This document shows, piece by piece, positions 35,688 through 45,106 of a DNA stretch of 64,000 nt. The position numbers and the translations under genes are program-made. Source of the DNA: Citrobacter sp. (GTDB lineage Bacteria; Pseudomonadota; Gammaproteobacteria; Enterobacterales; Enterobacteriaceae). The notes beneath the pieces were generated by a model. The model was not told the DNA's origin and did no database searches. It worked only from the letters and a program-made list of their open reading frames with translations. Every line of letters starts with the position of its first letter. The stretch's first letter is position 1. The DNA is taken from positions 1-64,000 of the forward strand of contig DXKH01000055.1 in NCBI GenBank assembly GCA_019415335.1, given 5' to 3'.

Positions 35688-36425
35688 TTATTCTTTAAAA
35701 TTTATTATACGATTTTTAATCAAACCATTATCATTAATATAACTGACGGAGATCTTATTGATCTCCTGGCGCTGTAACCTGTCATTCAGGATATAACGAC
35801 GCTGACTTAAGGGTGGTGTCATCATGTCGGGCTCTCTTTTGACATCGGTTTTCTTCGACCCAGAAAATGCAACTATGTTAGTGAGGGAGAGATAATAGGG
35901 TGTTGGATTCTCACACTCTATATAGCTCTCCTCTTCCGAGGTGACGATTTTAAAACGAACATTTTGTGCCGGATCGATATTATTCTTCACGTTATCAGGG
36001 CGATAAAATATTTTTAACTGAGTATTCATGGTCATAGCAAGACGGGAATTCAGATCATTACCGCGTTCTGATGGCGGAATCTCATAGATATTCAACCAGT
36101 TAACGGTTTCTTTATCGGTTGTCAGCGGCGTCCCATTATAAATTATGCGCACACCCTGTTTCTGACCGGGTTCAAGTCGGAAAATAGCAGGGATAACAAT
36201 AAAAGGTGCTGTTGTGTCATTCGGATCGCCACGACCGTCATCTGCCCATAGCTGAACTAACACCGGATAGGGATTCGTATTCGCTAACATTAACGGCTGT
36301 TCTTTATCTTTTGCAGCGTAAATGACCCGCGTTTTTTCAGCGAGAATACCTGCCAGCGCAATATCAGAACGGGAAAACATGATGATGAAAAATAGAGCAA
36401 AAATTGACTGCGCCACTTTTTTCAT
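35688..36425 (-). CDS. Periplasmic pilus chaperone, second copy
   Basis: 245 residues with a signal peptide (FALFFIIMFSRSDIALA). PapD-type features: EKTRVIYAAKDKEQPLMLANTNPYPVLVQLWADDG, with Arg of TRVIY as the anchor residue, the I-rich FIVIPAIFRLEPGQKQGVRIIYN strand, and NTQLKIFYRP carrying the second anchor Lys. The last part is the second Ig domain. It follows the adhesin gene with overlapping start and stop, so it may be the dedicated chaperone of the adhesin. It is clearly different from the first chaperone at 40.3 kb. Confidence 0.9.
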   Translation of the reverse strand: MKKVAQSIFALFFIIMFSRSDIALAGILAEKTRVIYAAKDKEQPLMLANTNPYPVLVQLWADDGRGDPNDTTAPFIVIPAIFRLEPGQKQGVRIIYNGTPLTTDKETVNWLNIYEIPPSERGNDLNSRLAMTMNTQLKIFYRPDNVKNNIDPAQNVRFKIVTSEEESYIECENPTPYYLSLTNIVAFSGSKKTDVKREPDMMTPPLSQRRYILNDRLQRQEINKISVSYINDNGLIKNRIINFKE

Positions 36426-37741
36426 TGCATTTTTACCAGAACATAAGATGTGGCATAGATTTTACCTGCCGTTACAGACTGCCCCGGTAATTTACCTAAG
36501 GTCGCGGTCATTGTTTGATTATAAGTAGAGTAGCCAGAAGCATTGCTATTGGTATAACTGGCGCCATCGAGTACAGGATACCATCCCGCGTTGTTTCCGC
36601 CTGGTGTTGTTAATGACACCGTACCTGGCTGTCCAACAAATAACATCTCTTTATTCAAACTGTTCTTTATTTTTATTCCTACGCCATGTGCCATTTCATT
36701 ACTAAAATAATTATCAGAAACTAAATATGAAACCCCACCGTTAGCATTAACTAAACCCAGTTGTTGTGCGGCGCTGTATGCACCGGGTGAAACCTGAAAA
36801 CCGATTGCCGTTTGATAATTGTTCACACCAGAAACCGCTGAGTTATTGCATTCAACCTGCACGGTAAAATTAGCACTGGTGGTCGCGCCTTCTTCAAGTT
36901 GCGTGACTGACATCGTAGGAAAAAGCACAACCGGGGTCACATTCCTGGCCACACAAGTCGGGTTTTGATACAAAGAATTCGCTGCGCGCATACCGTAGCC
37001 GAACCCGTTATCGGCCCCCCAAAACAGGAAGCTGTAAGCGCTGTCCTGGCCCGTTCTGTCCCGGGCGAAACTAAAACTCACATTGCTGTCCCCAGAGAGC
37101 TGGATATATGCATTGGGTTGCGTACAACTATAATTTCTACCTGTCGCGGTAGCGTAACCCAATCCTCCCGTACCCCGTCCGGCGCAATAATTCGATGCTG
37201 CTGAGTTTTCAGGTATACTGCTTACACGATATAATTCAGCAAGCAAGGGCGGAATATCCTGCAAGCGGATTTGAATCTTTCCATTGTCCGTGGTTGCGTA
37301 GCTGGTGATCGGCACTTTGTTCCAGTACCGGGTAAGGGTCACACCTGACATCGTTAATTTCAGACCGGTATAAGCAAACCAGGTTGCGTAAACATCCTTC
37401 ATGCCATCCTTATTACCGATATCATAAAATCCGCCAACTCTGTCATCGCCATTTGTGGCGACAAGAAAATAGATAGAGTCGAGATCTGATTTATCGCATT
37501 CCCACAACACCGAAGATGCATTTGCCCCACCATATGTATAGTTTGTTGGCGGGACGACGACGCTTGCCAGCAATGTCCCAACAGGTTGCAAATAGGTGTC
37601 GTTGAGGTTCACTTTGCCAAAGGGGATGATTGCCGTCCTGCCATCTTCAGTTTGCGATATGGCCGTTAATCGACATGACGCAGCCGCAAATGATGAGGAT
37701 AGCATTAAGAGAATAAATATTATCGGGGTGATATTTTTCAC
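36422..37741 (-). CDS. Fimbrial tip adhesin
   Basis: 439 residues with a signal peptide ending near AAASC. The N-terminal half (about 25-265) has several Cys and Trp residues and no pilin signature, as expected for a receptor-binding lectin-like domain. The second half (about 285-439) is a pilin domain: CVARNVTPVVLFPTMSVTQLEEGATTSANFTVQVEC has the Cys pair and beta pattern. The end YATSYVLVKMQ is a typical pilin C-terminal strand. The length and position between usher and second chaperone support the tip adhesin. The receptor is unknown. Confidence 0.85.
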   Translation of the reverse strand: MKNITPIIFILLMLSSSFAAASCRLTAISQTEDGRTAIIPFGKVNLNDTYLQPVGTLLASVVVPPTNYTYGGANASSVLWECDKSDLDSIYFLVATNGDDRVGGFYDIGNKDGMKDVYATWFAYTGLKLTMSGVTLTRYWNKVPITSYATTDNGKIQIRLQDIPPLLAELYRVSSIPENSAASNYCAGRGTGGLGYATATGRNYSCTQPNAYIQLSGDSNVSFSFARDRTGQDSAYSFLFWGADNGFGYGMRAANSLYQNPTCVARNVTPVVLFPTMSVTQLEEGATTSANFTVQVECNNSAVSGVNNYQTAIGFQVSPGAYSAAQQLGLVNANGGVSYLVSDNYFSNEMAHGVGIKIKNSLNKEMLFVGQPGTVSLTTPGGNNAGWYPVLDGASYTNSNASGYSTYNQTMTATLGKLPGQSVTAGKIYATSYVLVKMQ

Positions 37742-40290
37742 ATCTTAACCTGTATGTTATTTGAGATTTTTTCGCATGTGGCCGTTTTTTTTATGAAGGT
37801 ATCCTTCAGTTCCGACTCGGAAATTTGATAGTCCAGGTGGCAGATTTCATCATTGTTGTCGCCCCATTTAATTATTAAACGGTTGTCTTTCTTTTCTGAC
37901 CGAATATATAGCTGGCCGTTTTGCGCAACCATCCCTTTGGCAATACCTTGCTCGTCATAAACTTCAGCACCTAATGGAACAGGTTCATTATTTTCCTGTG
38001 TCGCTTTTATTATGATGGCTACGCCTGAAATGGTTTTAAATGCCACTTTTATTGCCGCTCCGGCGACAGGCGCGACACGTTGTTCATTTTCTACAATATC
38101 CACATTACTGGCCATTCCTTGCGGACTTAGCGTAATTGTGCTGTAGCGATAGGGCGTTAATGAAGGAATAAGCGCATAGCCGTTATCATCAATACGTGAT
38201 TGTGCTGAATTATAAACACTGGCACCGGTTGCTCCTTTCGCTTCGACCAATGCAAACGTATCGCCAAGATAGGGCCCGAAAGTGACGCCGCCCTGGTGAA
38301 TGGCTAATGCGCCCTGCATCGACCCTGATGCTTGCCAGTATTGGTTTCCCCTGGAGACATTGACGCCTGCGTTCATTCCGGAGAATCTTTTTTGCAGGCT
38401 GCCATTCAGCACCGTCTGGTTATACGCCTCATTATGCTGAGCGCCGACGGTATAGTTCAGCGTCTGTTCTTCGTCCACGGTACCTGAAACCGTGCTTTGA
38501 TATTGGTCGCCACCATTTGATGAATGTGTCCAACTACTGTTGATCGAGGAGAGATGGCTGTTGGCTGCACCAAGGGGAACAGAGAAAGAAACGGAGGTCA
38601 TCGTTTCTGAATGGCGTTGATCATCGCCACTGTTCATATACTGACGACCCACTGAAATATTGTAACTGATGCCATTACTGAAACCATTGCTATAGCCAAA
38701 CTGCAGTTGTTTATCGGTTTTTTGACTATTACGGTAGTTTTGTAGTGAACCTGACAGGAAGAGGTTGCCATAATCTTTCATGCTTTGACTCATGGACACA
38801 TCAAAGCGTGATTGTTGTTGATAGCTAGCGGAGTTCCACAACTGATACTCTGCATATGCCTTTCGAATGCCCAGTACATCGCTGAGATCGCGATAACCCG
38901 CCGTTGAATAGCGATAGCCCGCTAAGGAGATGGTGGTATCTGTTGCCTGAATCGTTTTGCTGTAAGAAAGGTGTGCCATCCAGCCATCGACATAACCTTC
39001 AACGGGAAGTTTGGCATGTGACCAGGTCAGGTCCAGACCTAATGCCCCCCACTCATTGCTGTAAACACCACCCGTCATGGCGGACTGGTATTCATCCGCA
39101 ACCCGAATGCCGGTGTTCAACGTGGTGCTATTACTCAGACCATGTTGCCATGTGAAATCGCTGAAAAGACTCTCTTCGCCTGAATCCCTCGTGCGTCCGA
39201 GGGCGACATCAAACCTTGAAAGCCCCGCCCTCATCGATTCAGGGATCGCTGAGAAGGGGACAGTAAACTGACTGTGCGAGCCATCCGCGCCATTAACATC
39301 GACAGTAAGATCGCCGCTATAGCTGGTGGGATACAGATCACCGATCGCAAAAGCGCCAGCAGACACCGTGGTTTGGTAAATCTGTTGGCCATTTTGATAC
39401 ACGGTAACCTTTGATGTTGTGGTCGCGACGCCGCGTACGACCGGGGCATATCCCTGCATCGAGTCGGGTAACATGCGGTCATCAGTCGCCAGATTGACCC
39501 CGTTGTAGCTTAAACCGGAAAAAAAACGACCATTGGTTATCAACTCGCCTGCGCTGAACTGACTGCCAAACGAGGGCAGAGGTCGCTGAACATAGGAACG
39601 AATGCGTTGCCACGAACTTCCTTGCTGCTTGTCCCAGTTCAGGTTTGATAATTGACGGTATTGCCACATCCCCATGTTGATACCGCCGTTGAGTGACATC
39701 CATGCACTATCCTGATTGGGCGTATTATTCCCGGAGTAAGAAACATGAAAAACATTCGCCAGATAGTTTACGTAACCTACCGTACTCCCGGCATCGAGAT
39801 TGTCAGGAGGAACATACCCTCTCGGAATCGTGATCATTTCACTTTGCGGAACATAAAGATCAAGACGTAGGTTAGCGAGGTTGAATTTTGTACTTCCTCC
39901 CTTTGTGACGTCAGTCAGAAAGACGCAGTTTTCTGCGCGATTCAGGTTATCCGCGATATCTTCTCTGAGGATGACACCCGCAGACACTAACGTTTTTTTC
40001 TCAAAGCAGGGGATAACCTCTTCATTTTTTTGCGAAACAAATTTGATATTTGTTCTTTCCACAAAATGGTCATTAATATAGAGATCGGCTTTATACACGC
40101 CGGGCGCTATCGCATTTGAATGGGATAACCGCGCGATAACGTTTTCATTAATATTATTGCTGCGGAACAGTTTAGCGTCGAAGTACAGTTCTTCTGCCCG
40201 ACCTTCAGTATTCTCGCTGCAAAATGCGGACGAGGTAAATACTGCTACAGGTAGCAGTTTAATTATTGCTCGTAAGGTTAACGTCCGCAT
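37738..40290 (-). CDS. Outer-membrane fimbrial usher
   Basis: 850 residues, normal for PapC/FimD ushers. A signal peptide lies at the start. The N-terminal chaperone-binding domain spans about 25-150 (LYFDAKLFRSNN, LDLYVPQSEM). The barrel and plug follow: GGINMGMWQYRQLSNLNWDKQQGSSWQRIRSYVQRPLPSF, then GYAPVVRGVATTTSKVTVYQNGQQIYQTTVSAGAFAIGDLYPTSYSGDLTV in the plug region. Two C-terminal domains end with a Cys pair (EICHLDYQ, TATCEK). Its start overlaps the chaperone gene by 13 bp and its stop overlaps the adhesin start (ATGA). Confidence 0.95.
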   Translation of the reverse strand: MRTLTLRAIIKLLPVAVFTSSAFCSENTEGRAEELYFDAKLFRSNNINENVIARLSHSNAIAPGVYKADLYINDHFVERTNIKFVSQKNEEVIPCFEKKTLVSAGVILREDIADNLNRAENCVFLTDVTKGGSTKFNLANLRLDLYVPQSEMITIPRGYVPPDNLDAGSTVGYVNYLANVFHVSYSGNNTPNQDSAWMSLNGGINMGMWQYRQLSNLNWDKQQGSSWQRIRSYVQRPLPSFGSQFSAGELITNGRFFSGLSYNGVNLATDDRMLPDSMQGYAPVVRGVATTTSKVTVYQNGQQIYQTTVSAGAFAIGDLYPTSYSGDLTVDVNGADGSHSQFTVPFSAIPESMRAGLSRFDVALGRTRDSGEESLFSDFTWQHGLSNSTTLNTGIRVADEYQSAMTGGVYSNEWGALGLDLTWSHAKLPVEGYVDGWMAHLSYSKTIQATDTTISLAGYRYSTAGYRDLSDVLGIRKAYAEYQLWNSASYQQQSRFDVSMSQSMKDYGNLFLSGSLQNYRNSQKTDKQLQFGYSNGFSNGISYNISVGRQYMNSGDDQRHSETMTSVSFSVPLGAANSHLSSINSSWTHSSNGGDQYQSTVSGTVDEEQTLNYTVGAQHNEAYNQTVLNGSLQKRFSGMNAGVNVSRGNQYWQASGSMQGALAIHQGGVTFGPYLGDTFALVEAKGATGASVYNSAQSRIDDNGYALIPSLTPYRYSTITLSPQGMASNVDIVENEQRVAPVAGAAIKVAFKTISGVAIIIKATQENNEPVPLGAEVYDEQGIAKGMVAQNGQLYIRSEKKDNRLIIKWGDNNDEICHLDYQISESELKDTFIKKTATCEKISNNIQVKM

Positions 40291-41024
40291 TTTATTACCT
40301 GTTCAGCCATTTGTTTAATCGTGGTTTCAGTGATAATACCCACACCATAGTCATTGATCGTGGTGATTCTTATCTGCTGTCCAACAGATAAGCTATCCTG
40401 TTTTCGCAGGCTCTTGATGACGCTATCTGAAAATGGCGCAATCATTGCCGGGTTTGAAATGATAGTTTTATGCTGATCCTGCTGAGTCGTGATGCTCGCG
40501 ACGGTCAGATAATAACCCGTTGGGTTTTTCACGATAAATGAATCCCCTGATTTATGAACGCTTAATTGTTCCGCAATATTGTGCGGAATGTTTTTCAAAC
40601 TCTGGGGACGGAAAAACAATTTCACTTTGCTGGCTACCGTAAGGATCAGCTTGTTTTTATCGCCGACGTCTTTACTTAATGCAGGAATTTGCGTGAAAGT
40701 GATGTAGAAAATGGACTCTCTGTTATCAGGCAGACGTTCTCCTGCCCATGTCAACCTGACGGATTGCCCGCTATGTGGCTCAATTCTGAATAACGGAGGG
40801 GAAATAATAAAGTCAGTACTTTCTGTGTTCGACGGTGTTTCTTGTTCATTTACCGTGACCTGAATCAGGTACGGCACGGCGTCAGGATTGGAAAATTGAA
40901 TGGTTTTCTCTTTTGCATCAGCCGGATAGATAACGCGCGTGCCACTCATGATTACACTTGCGTTGCTTGTTGCAGTGAAAAAGAGGACAAAAAGTAGCGT
41001 TAAATATCCATGGATAGATTTCAT
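40278..41024 (-). CDS. Periplasmic pilus chaperone, first copy
   Basis: 248 residues with a signal peptide ending TSNAS. It is a PapD-like two-domain Ig protein: MSGTRVIYPADAKEKTIQFSNPDAVPYLIQVTVNEQ with the anchor Arg, DFIISPPLFRIEPHSGQSVRLTWAG, and SKVKLFFRPQSLK with the anchor Lys. It sits between pilin and usher genes, the normal place for the general fimbrial chaperone. Subunits are folded by donor-strand complementation in the periplasm. Confidence 0.93.
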   Translation of the reverse strand: MKSIHGYLTLLFVLFFTATSNASVIMSGTRVIYPADAKEKTIQFSNPDAVPYLIQVTVNEQETPSNTESTDFIISPPLFRIEPHSGQSVRLTWAGERLPDNRESIFYITFTQIPALSKDVGDKNKLILTVASKVKLFFRPQSLKNIPHNIAEQLSVHKSGDSFIVKNPTGYYLTVASITTQQDQHKTIISNPAMIAPFSDSVIKSLRKQDSLSVGQQIRITTINDYGVGIITETTIKQMAEQVIKCGR

Positions 41025-41058
41025 TGCGGACTCGTAACGTTAGAATTTAAATTAAGTT

Positions 41059-41080
41059 ACCGGCGAATGTTATCGCCGGT
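41059..41080 (-). repeat. Intercistronic hairpin between pilin and chaperone genes
   Basis: ACCGGCGA (41059-41066) and TCGCCGGT (41073-41080) pair around a 6-nt loop, just past the pilin stop on the minus strand. Such hairpins in fimbrial operons often protect the pilin message and reduce downstream expression, which would fit the need for excess major subunit. Confidence 0.6.
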
Positions 41081-41085
41081 ATTGG

Positions 41086-41643
41086 CTATAAATAGCTCAG
41101 GGTATATTCAGCGACCGCGGTCACTGCGCCGGCGGTAACGGAAGTGGACAGTGAATAATACTGGGCGCCGAAACTATATGTTGCCGATGTCTGACTTTCA
41201 GGCAAAACAAGTCCTGCGACGGCGGTCGGGCCATTTAATGTCACAGGATTGGTTCCATCGCTTTTCTCTGTAATTTGGATCCCAACATTCCCGGCGACAG
41301 TCGTTGTGGAGGCGTCGGCGACATTACCCAATACGCCGGTTGTGCTGTCAACACTGTGACCCAGGAATTTGGTTTTAATTTCGGTGCCACCACTTGCTCC
41401 TGGTGCGCAACCCGTTACTGAAATGGTGAAAGGGGTTAATCCTACCGCTTTGCCCGTCGTTGCACTGAAATCAGCAACAGAAACTGTCGGCAGCATGACG
41501 ACGGAGTTCGTATCGCCATTAATATTGACGGAACATGTCTGTGTTGACACCTCACCCTGGAAGGTCACGGTATTTAAAGCCCAGGCTCCCGGGGCAAATA
41601 AACAGCCTATAAGTACGGAGGCTGGAACAATTTTTTGGTACAT
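41086..41643 (-). CDS. Major fimbrial subunit (pilin)
   Basis: 185 residues with a signal peptide ending GAWALN. It has the type 1 pilin pattern: NTVTFQGEVSTQTCSVNINGD with the first Cys, ISVTGCAPGASG with the second, and the end AVAEYTLSYL, a penultimate-Tyr C-terminal strand. The strong AAAGGAG upstream and first position in the operon fit the main pilus subunit. Confidence 0.93.
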   Translation of the reverse strand: MYQKIVPASVLIGCLFAPGAWALNTVTFQGEVSTQTCSVNINGDTNSVVMLPTVSVADFSATTGKAVGLTPFTISVTGCAPGASGGTEIKTKFLGHSVDSTTGVLGNVADASTTTVAGNVGIQITEKSDGTNPVTLNGPTAVAGLVLPESQTSATYSFGAQYYSLSTSVTAGAVTAVAEYTLSYL

Positions 41644-42194
41644 GATTACGGCTCCTTTAAAAAGAGAGGATGTTGCTTGTCTGGATTTAATAAATAAAAT
41701 TCAGAGAGTGGGTTTAATAAAGGTGTGGCATAGCATGGTCGCGAGACCATTAAATTAAATGTGCTTAAAATGAAAGGGCGTTTTTATATAAAATGAAGGG
41801 TGAATTCCTTTACGTTTAAAAAATCCCTGGAGTAATTTGCAGGTGTTAATTTTTAGTTGCTTGCCTGCTGCTTATTTGACCTTAGGAATAGTCTTATGTC
41901 AACGAGGCTGGGCTGTCCATTTTTGGGTGTATTATACTAACCGGCTGATGCTATATTTTTTGCAATAGTTAGTCGGGTATTGATTGTTACGTAAAATGCA
42001 TAGCCGTAGCGACAGATTATCATCCGATCACCGCGGCTTTCCTTTCGCAGAAAGAGTGGCGGTATCCGTCTTTCTAAAACTGCGAAAAGTGAGCAGTGAT
42101 GTTCGTGACGGCAGCGCCACATAACTTTACAGCCCAGAGGTTGCGTAAAACACGCCAGCCGCTAAGATAACTCGCGTCAATGAGTGAGGGTGTA
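41644..42194. other. AT-rich divergent promoter region (fimbriae / scs)
   Basis: About 550 bp separate the pilin gene (minus) and scsA (plus). The left half is AT-rich. A small stem ATGGTC/GACCAT (41735-41750) with a four-base loop lies in the pilin leader. I find no invertible-element repeats and no gene I can support. Promoters for both directions are expected, but their boxes are not clear to me. Confidence 0.45.
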
Positions 42195-42557
42195 ATGGCG
42201 AAACGTCAACGGATGGGATGGTGGTTCCTCTGCCTGGCATGTGTCGTGGTGATAGTCTGTACCGCGCAGCGCATGGCGGGTCTGCACGCGTTGCAGATGG
42301 AGACAACCGCGATCGCGACGACGGCATCGCCGACGTCCGTGACCGATGAAGCGTCCCCCGTGACCCCGTGCGAGCTCAGTGCAAAATCGCTGCTTGCCGC
42401 ACCACCGGTCGTTTTTGAAGGCGCGATCCTCGCGCTCTGTTTACTCCTTGCCTTGTTAACGCCGTTCAGGACGGTACGCTTACCGTTCTTCCCGCAACGC
42501 GTTATTTCTCCACCCAGACTTCGGGTCCATCTCAGATTCTGCGTTTTCCGCGAATGA
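42195..42557 (+). CDS. scsA: Suppressor of copper sensitivity ScsA
   Basis: 120 residues from the ATG at 42195 behind GAGGG. An N-terminal hydrophobic segment (WWFLCLACVVVIVCTA), a polar Thr/Ala-rich middle and a second hydrophobic segment (VVFEGAILALCLLLALLTPF) suggest two membrane passes. It corresponds by size and position to ScsA of Salmonella. Its biochemical role is poorly known; it has been linked to copper and peroxide tolerance. It is followed by scsB in the same operon. Confidence 0.8.
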   Translation: MAKRQRMGWWFLCLACVVVIVCTAQRMAGLHALQMETTAIATTASPTSVTDEASPVTPCELSAKSLLAAPPVVFEGAILALCLLLALLTPFRTVRLPFFPQRVISPPRLRVHLRFCVFRE

Positions 42558-42605
42558 CAGACTGGCTGTTTCGTACAGTAAGTTAATCATTCATGGAGAA
42601 AAATT

Positions 42606-44486
42606 ATGATGTATGCCTTCAGGCAGGGACTGATCTGCCTGTTATTACTCTGGCTGCCCACATCGTGGGCGGCAGAGAGCGGCTGGCTGCGTTCCCCGGA
42701 GAACGACCATGCCAGTGTGCGACTGCGCGCCGATACGTCAGCACAGGGGGAAACCCGTCTGCTGATCGACGTCAAACTGGAAAACGGCTGGAAGACGTAC
42801 TGGCGCTCGCCGGGTGAAGGTGGCGTTGCGCCTGCCATCGCCTGGCAAGGAGAGATGCCAGCGGTGGACTGGTTCTGGCCGACACCGGCCCGTTTTGACG
42901 TCGCCGGTATTACCACCCAGGGCTATCACCAGCAGGTCACGTTTCCACTGACCGTCCGGGGACACACTCCCGCGCGCATTGCCGGTGTGCTGACGCTCTC
43001 TACCTGTAGCAACGTGTGTCTGCTGACCGATTATCCGTTTTCGCTTACGGCATCTTCGCAGGATGCCGGGTTCGCGCATGACTATGCTCAGGCGATGGGA
43101 CGCGTGCCCCTGGCGCAAGGTCTGACGCAAACCCTGAGCGCCGGGGCACGCGACGGTGAGTTGGTCATTGAGGCAGTGCGCAGCGGTGGCTGGACCGCAC
43201 CCGCGTTGTTCCTTGATAGCGTAGAGGAGGCAGATTTCGCCAAACCGCTTATCCGGGTTGACGGTGACAAACTCCGCGCGACGGTGCCGGTTCACGATAG
43301 CTGGGGGGAGGGGGCGCCGAATCTGCGCGGCAAATCGCTCACGCTGGTGTTGGCGGATAACGGCGTGGCGCAGGAGAGCCAGCTTACCATTGGCGATGCG
43401 CCGGCGGCGGACACCGCCGGGTTGCCGCTCTGGCAGGTGGTTCTTATGGCGCTGGCGGGCGGACTGATCCTCAACCTGATGCCCTGCGTATTACCGGTGC
43501 TGGGGATGAAGCTGGGTTCGATTTTGCTCGTTGAGGAGAAAAACCGTCACCAGATACGACGGCAGTTCCTCGCGTCGGTGGGCGGTATTCTGATCTCCTT
43601 CATGGCGCTGGCATTACTGATGACCGTGCTTCGCCTGAGCAATCAGGCGCTGGGCTGGGGGATCCAGTTCCAGAATCCGTGGTTTATCGGCGTGATGGTG
43701 CTGGTGATGCTGGCCTTCAGCGCCAGTCTGTTCGGTCTGTTTGAATTTCGCCTGCCGTCATCGATGACCACCCGACTGGCGACTTACGGCGGCAACGGTC
43801 TGGCAGGGCATTTCTGGCAGGGCGCATTCGCCACGCTGCTGGCAACACCGTGCAGTGCGCCGTTTCTCGGCACGGCCGTGGCGGTGGCGCTGACGGCACC
43901 GCTGCCCGTGCTGTGGGGACTTTTCTTCGCCCTCGGCGTCGGGATGAGTCTGCCGTGGTTGCTGGTTGCGTTACGCCCGGGTCTGGCGCTTTGTCTGCCG
44001 AGGCCGGGACGCTGGATGAATGGACTGCGACGCCTGCTCGGACTGATGATGCTCGGTTCGGCCCTCTGGCTGGCAACGCTGCTCCTGCCTCATCTGGGTT
44101 TTACGCCTCAGAGCGTAGTGAAAGAGAGTGTCCGCTGGCAACCGCTGAGCGAACAGGCGATAACCGATGCACTCGCACAGCACAAGCGCGTATTCATCGA
44201 CGTGACCGCCGACTGGTGCATTACCTGCAAGGTCAATAAATACAACGTACTGAACACCGACGCGGTGCAGACGGCGCTACAACAACCGGATGTGGTGGCC
44301 CTGCGCGGCGACTGGACGTTGCCGTCTGATGAGATCACGGCATTTCTGAAATCACGCGGCCAGGTTGCCGTTCCCTATAACCAAATTTATGGCCCCGGCT
44401 TACCGAAAGGTCAGGCGCTGCCGACGTTATTAACGCGTGACGAACTGCTAAAAACGCTGTCCGAGGCGAAAGGAGAAACACCATGA
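42606..44486 (+). CDS. scsB: Membrane thiol-disulfide reductase ScsB (DsbD family)
   Basis: 626 residues with a signal peptide (LLLLWLPTSWAA). The N-terminal periplasmic domain (about 25-270) has a Cys pair (STCSNVCLL). The membrane domain (about 275-500) has the redox cysteines in LMPCVLPVLGMKLGS and ATPCSAPFLG. The C-terminal thioredoxin domain carries DVTADWCITCKVNK. It draws electrons from cytoplasmic thioredoxin to reduce ScsC, and perhaps ScsD, in the periplasm. GGAG lies 9 nt before the ATG; the stop overlaps scsC (ATGA). Confidence 0.92.
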   Translation: MMYAFRQGLICLLLLWLPTSWAAESGWLRSPENDHASVRLRADTSAQGETRLLIDVKLENGWKTYWRSPGEGGVAPAIAWQGEMPAVDWFWPTPARFDVAGITTQGYHQQVTFPLTVRGHTPARIAGVLTLSTCSNVCLLTDYPFSLTASSQDAGFAHDYAQAMGRVPLAQGLTQTLSAGARDGELVIEAVRSGGWTAPALFLDSVEEADFAKPLIRVDGDKLRATVPVHDSWGEGAPNLRGKSLTLVLADNGVAQESQLTIGDAPAADTAGLPLWQVVLMALAGGLILNLMPCVLPVLGMKLGSILLVEEKNRHQIRRQFLASVGGILISFMALALLMTVLRLSNQALGWGIQFQNPWFIGVMVLVMLAFSASLFGLFEFRLPSSMTTRLATYGGNGLAGHFWQGAFATLLATPCSAPFLGTAVAVALTAPLPVLWGLFFALGVGMSLPWLLVALRPGLALCLPRPGRWMNGLRRLLGLMMLGSALWLATLLLPHLGFTPQSVVKESVRWQPLSEQAITDALAQHKRVFIDVTADWCITCKVNKYNVLNTDAVQTALQQPDVVALRGDWTLPSDEITAFLKSRGQVAVPYNQIYGPGLPKGQALPTLLTRDELLKTLSEAKGETP

Positions 44487-45106
44487 AGTCCCTGATTATC
44501 CTGTTATTTACCCTGTTCAGTGCGTTCAGCCTCGCCAATGAAGCCGCGCCGTTTACCCCGGAGCAGGAAAAACAGATCGAAGCCCTTATTCAGGAGGCGT
44601 TGTTTAACGATCCGGCCAGTCCACGCATAGGGGCAAAACAGGCAAAACTGACGCTGGTGAATTTTACCGATTACAACTGCCCGTACTGCAAACAGCTTGA
44701 CCCGCTGCTGGAGAAACTGGTGGCGAAATACCCGGACGTGGCGGTGATTATCAAACCGCTGCCGTTTAAAGGCGAAAGCTCGGTGCTGTCTGCGCGGACG
44801 GCGCTCACCACCTGGCGCGAGCATCCGCAGCAGTTCCTCGCACTGCATGAAAAGCTGATGCAAAAGAAGGGGTATCACACAGACGTCAGCATTAAGCAGG
44901 CGCAGGAAAAATCGGCCGCCAGTCCGGTTACGCTGGATGAAAAAAGCAATGAAACGCTGAGCACCAATCTGCAACTGGCGCGACTCGTCGGGGTTCAGGG
45001 AACGCCGGCGACGATCGTTGGCGATGAGCTGATCCCTGGTGCTGTCTCCTGGGAAGTCCTTGAGGAGATCGTCAAAGAAAAACGGGCGGTGGCAAATGGT
45101 CAGTAA
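44483..45106 (+). CDS. scsC: Periplasmic DsbA/DsbG-like protein ScsC
   Basis: 207 residues with a signal peptide ending FSLANE. The thioredoxin-fold domain has the active site FTDYNCPYCKQLDPLL and a cis-Pro loop GVQGTPATIV. The helical insertion lies between. In Salmonella ScsC is kept reduced by ScsB and protects the periplasm from copper and oxidative stress. The first 40 residues after the signal form an extra helix as in ScsC oligomerisation stalks. Starts at ATGA overlapping scsB. Confidence 0.92.
   Translation: MKSLIILLFTLFSAFSLANEAAPFTPEQEKQIEALIQEALFNDPASPRIGAKQAKLTLVNFTDYNCPYCKQLDPLLEKLVAKYPDVAVIIKPLPFKGESSVLSARTALTTWREHPQQFLALHEKLMQKKGYHTDVSIKQAQEKSAASPVTLDEKSNETLSTNLQLARLVGVQGTPATIVGDELIPGAVSWEVLEEIVKEKRAVANGQ

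Noticed and set aside
41937..42122. 61-codon minus-strand ORF in the fimbria/scs gap
   Set aside because: Arg/His-rich composition and no ribosome-binding site or family features.
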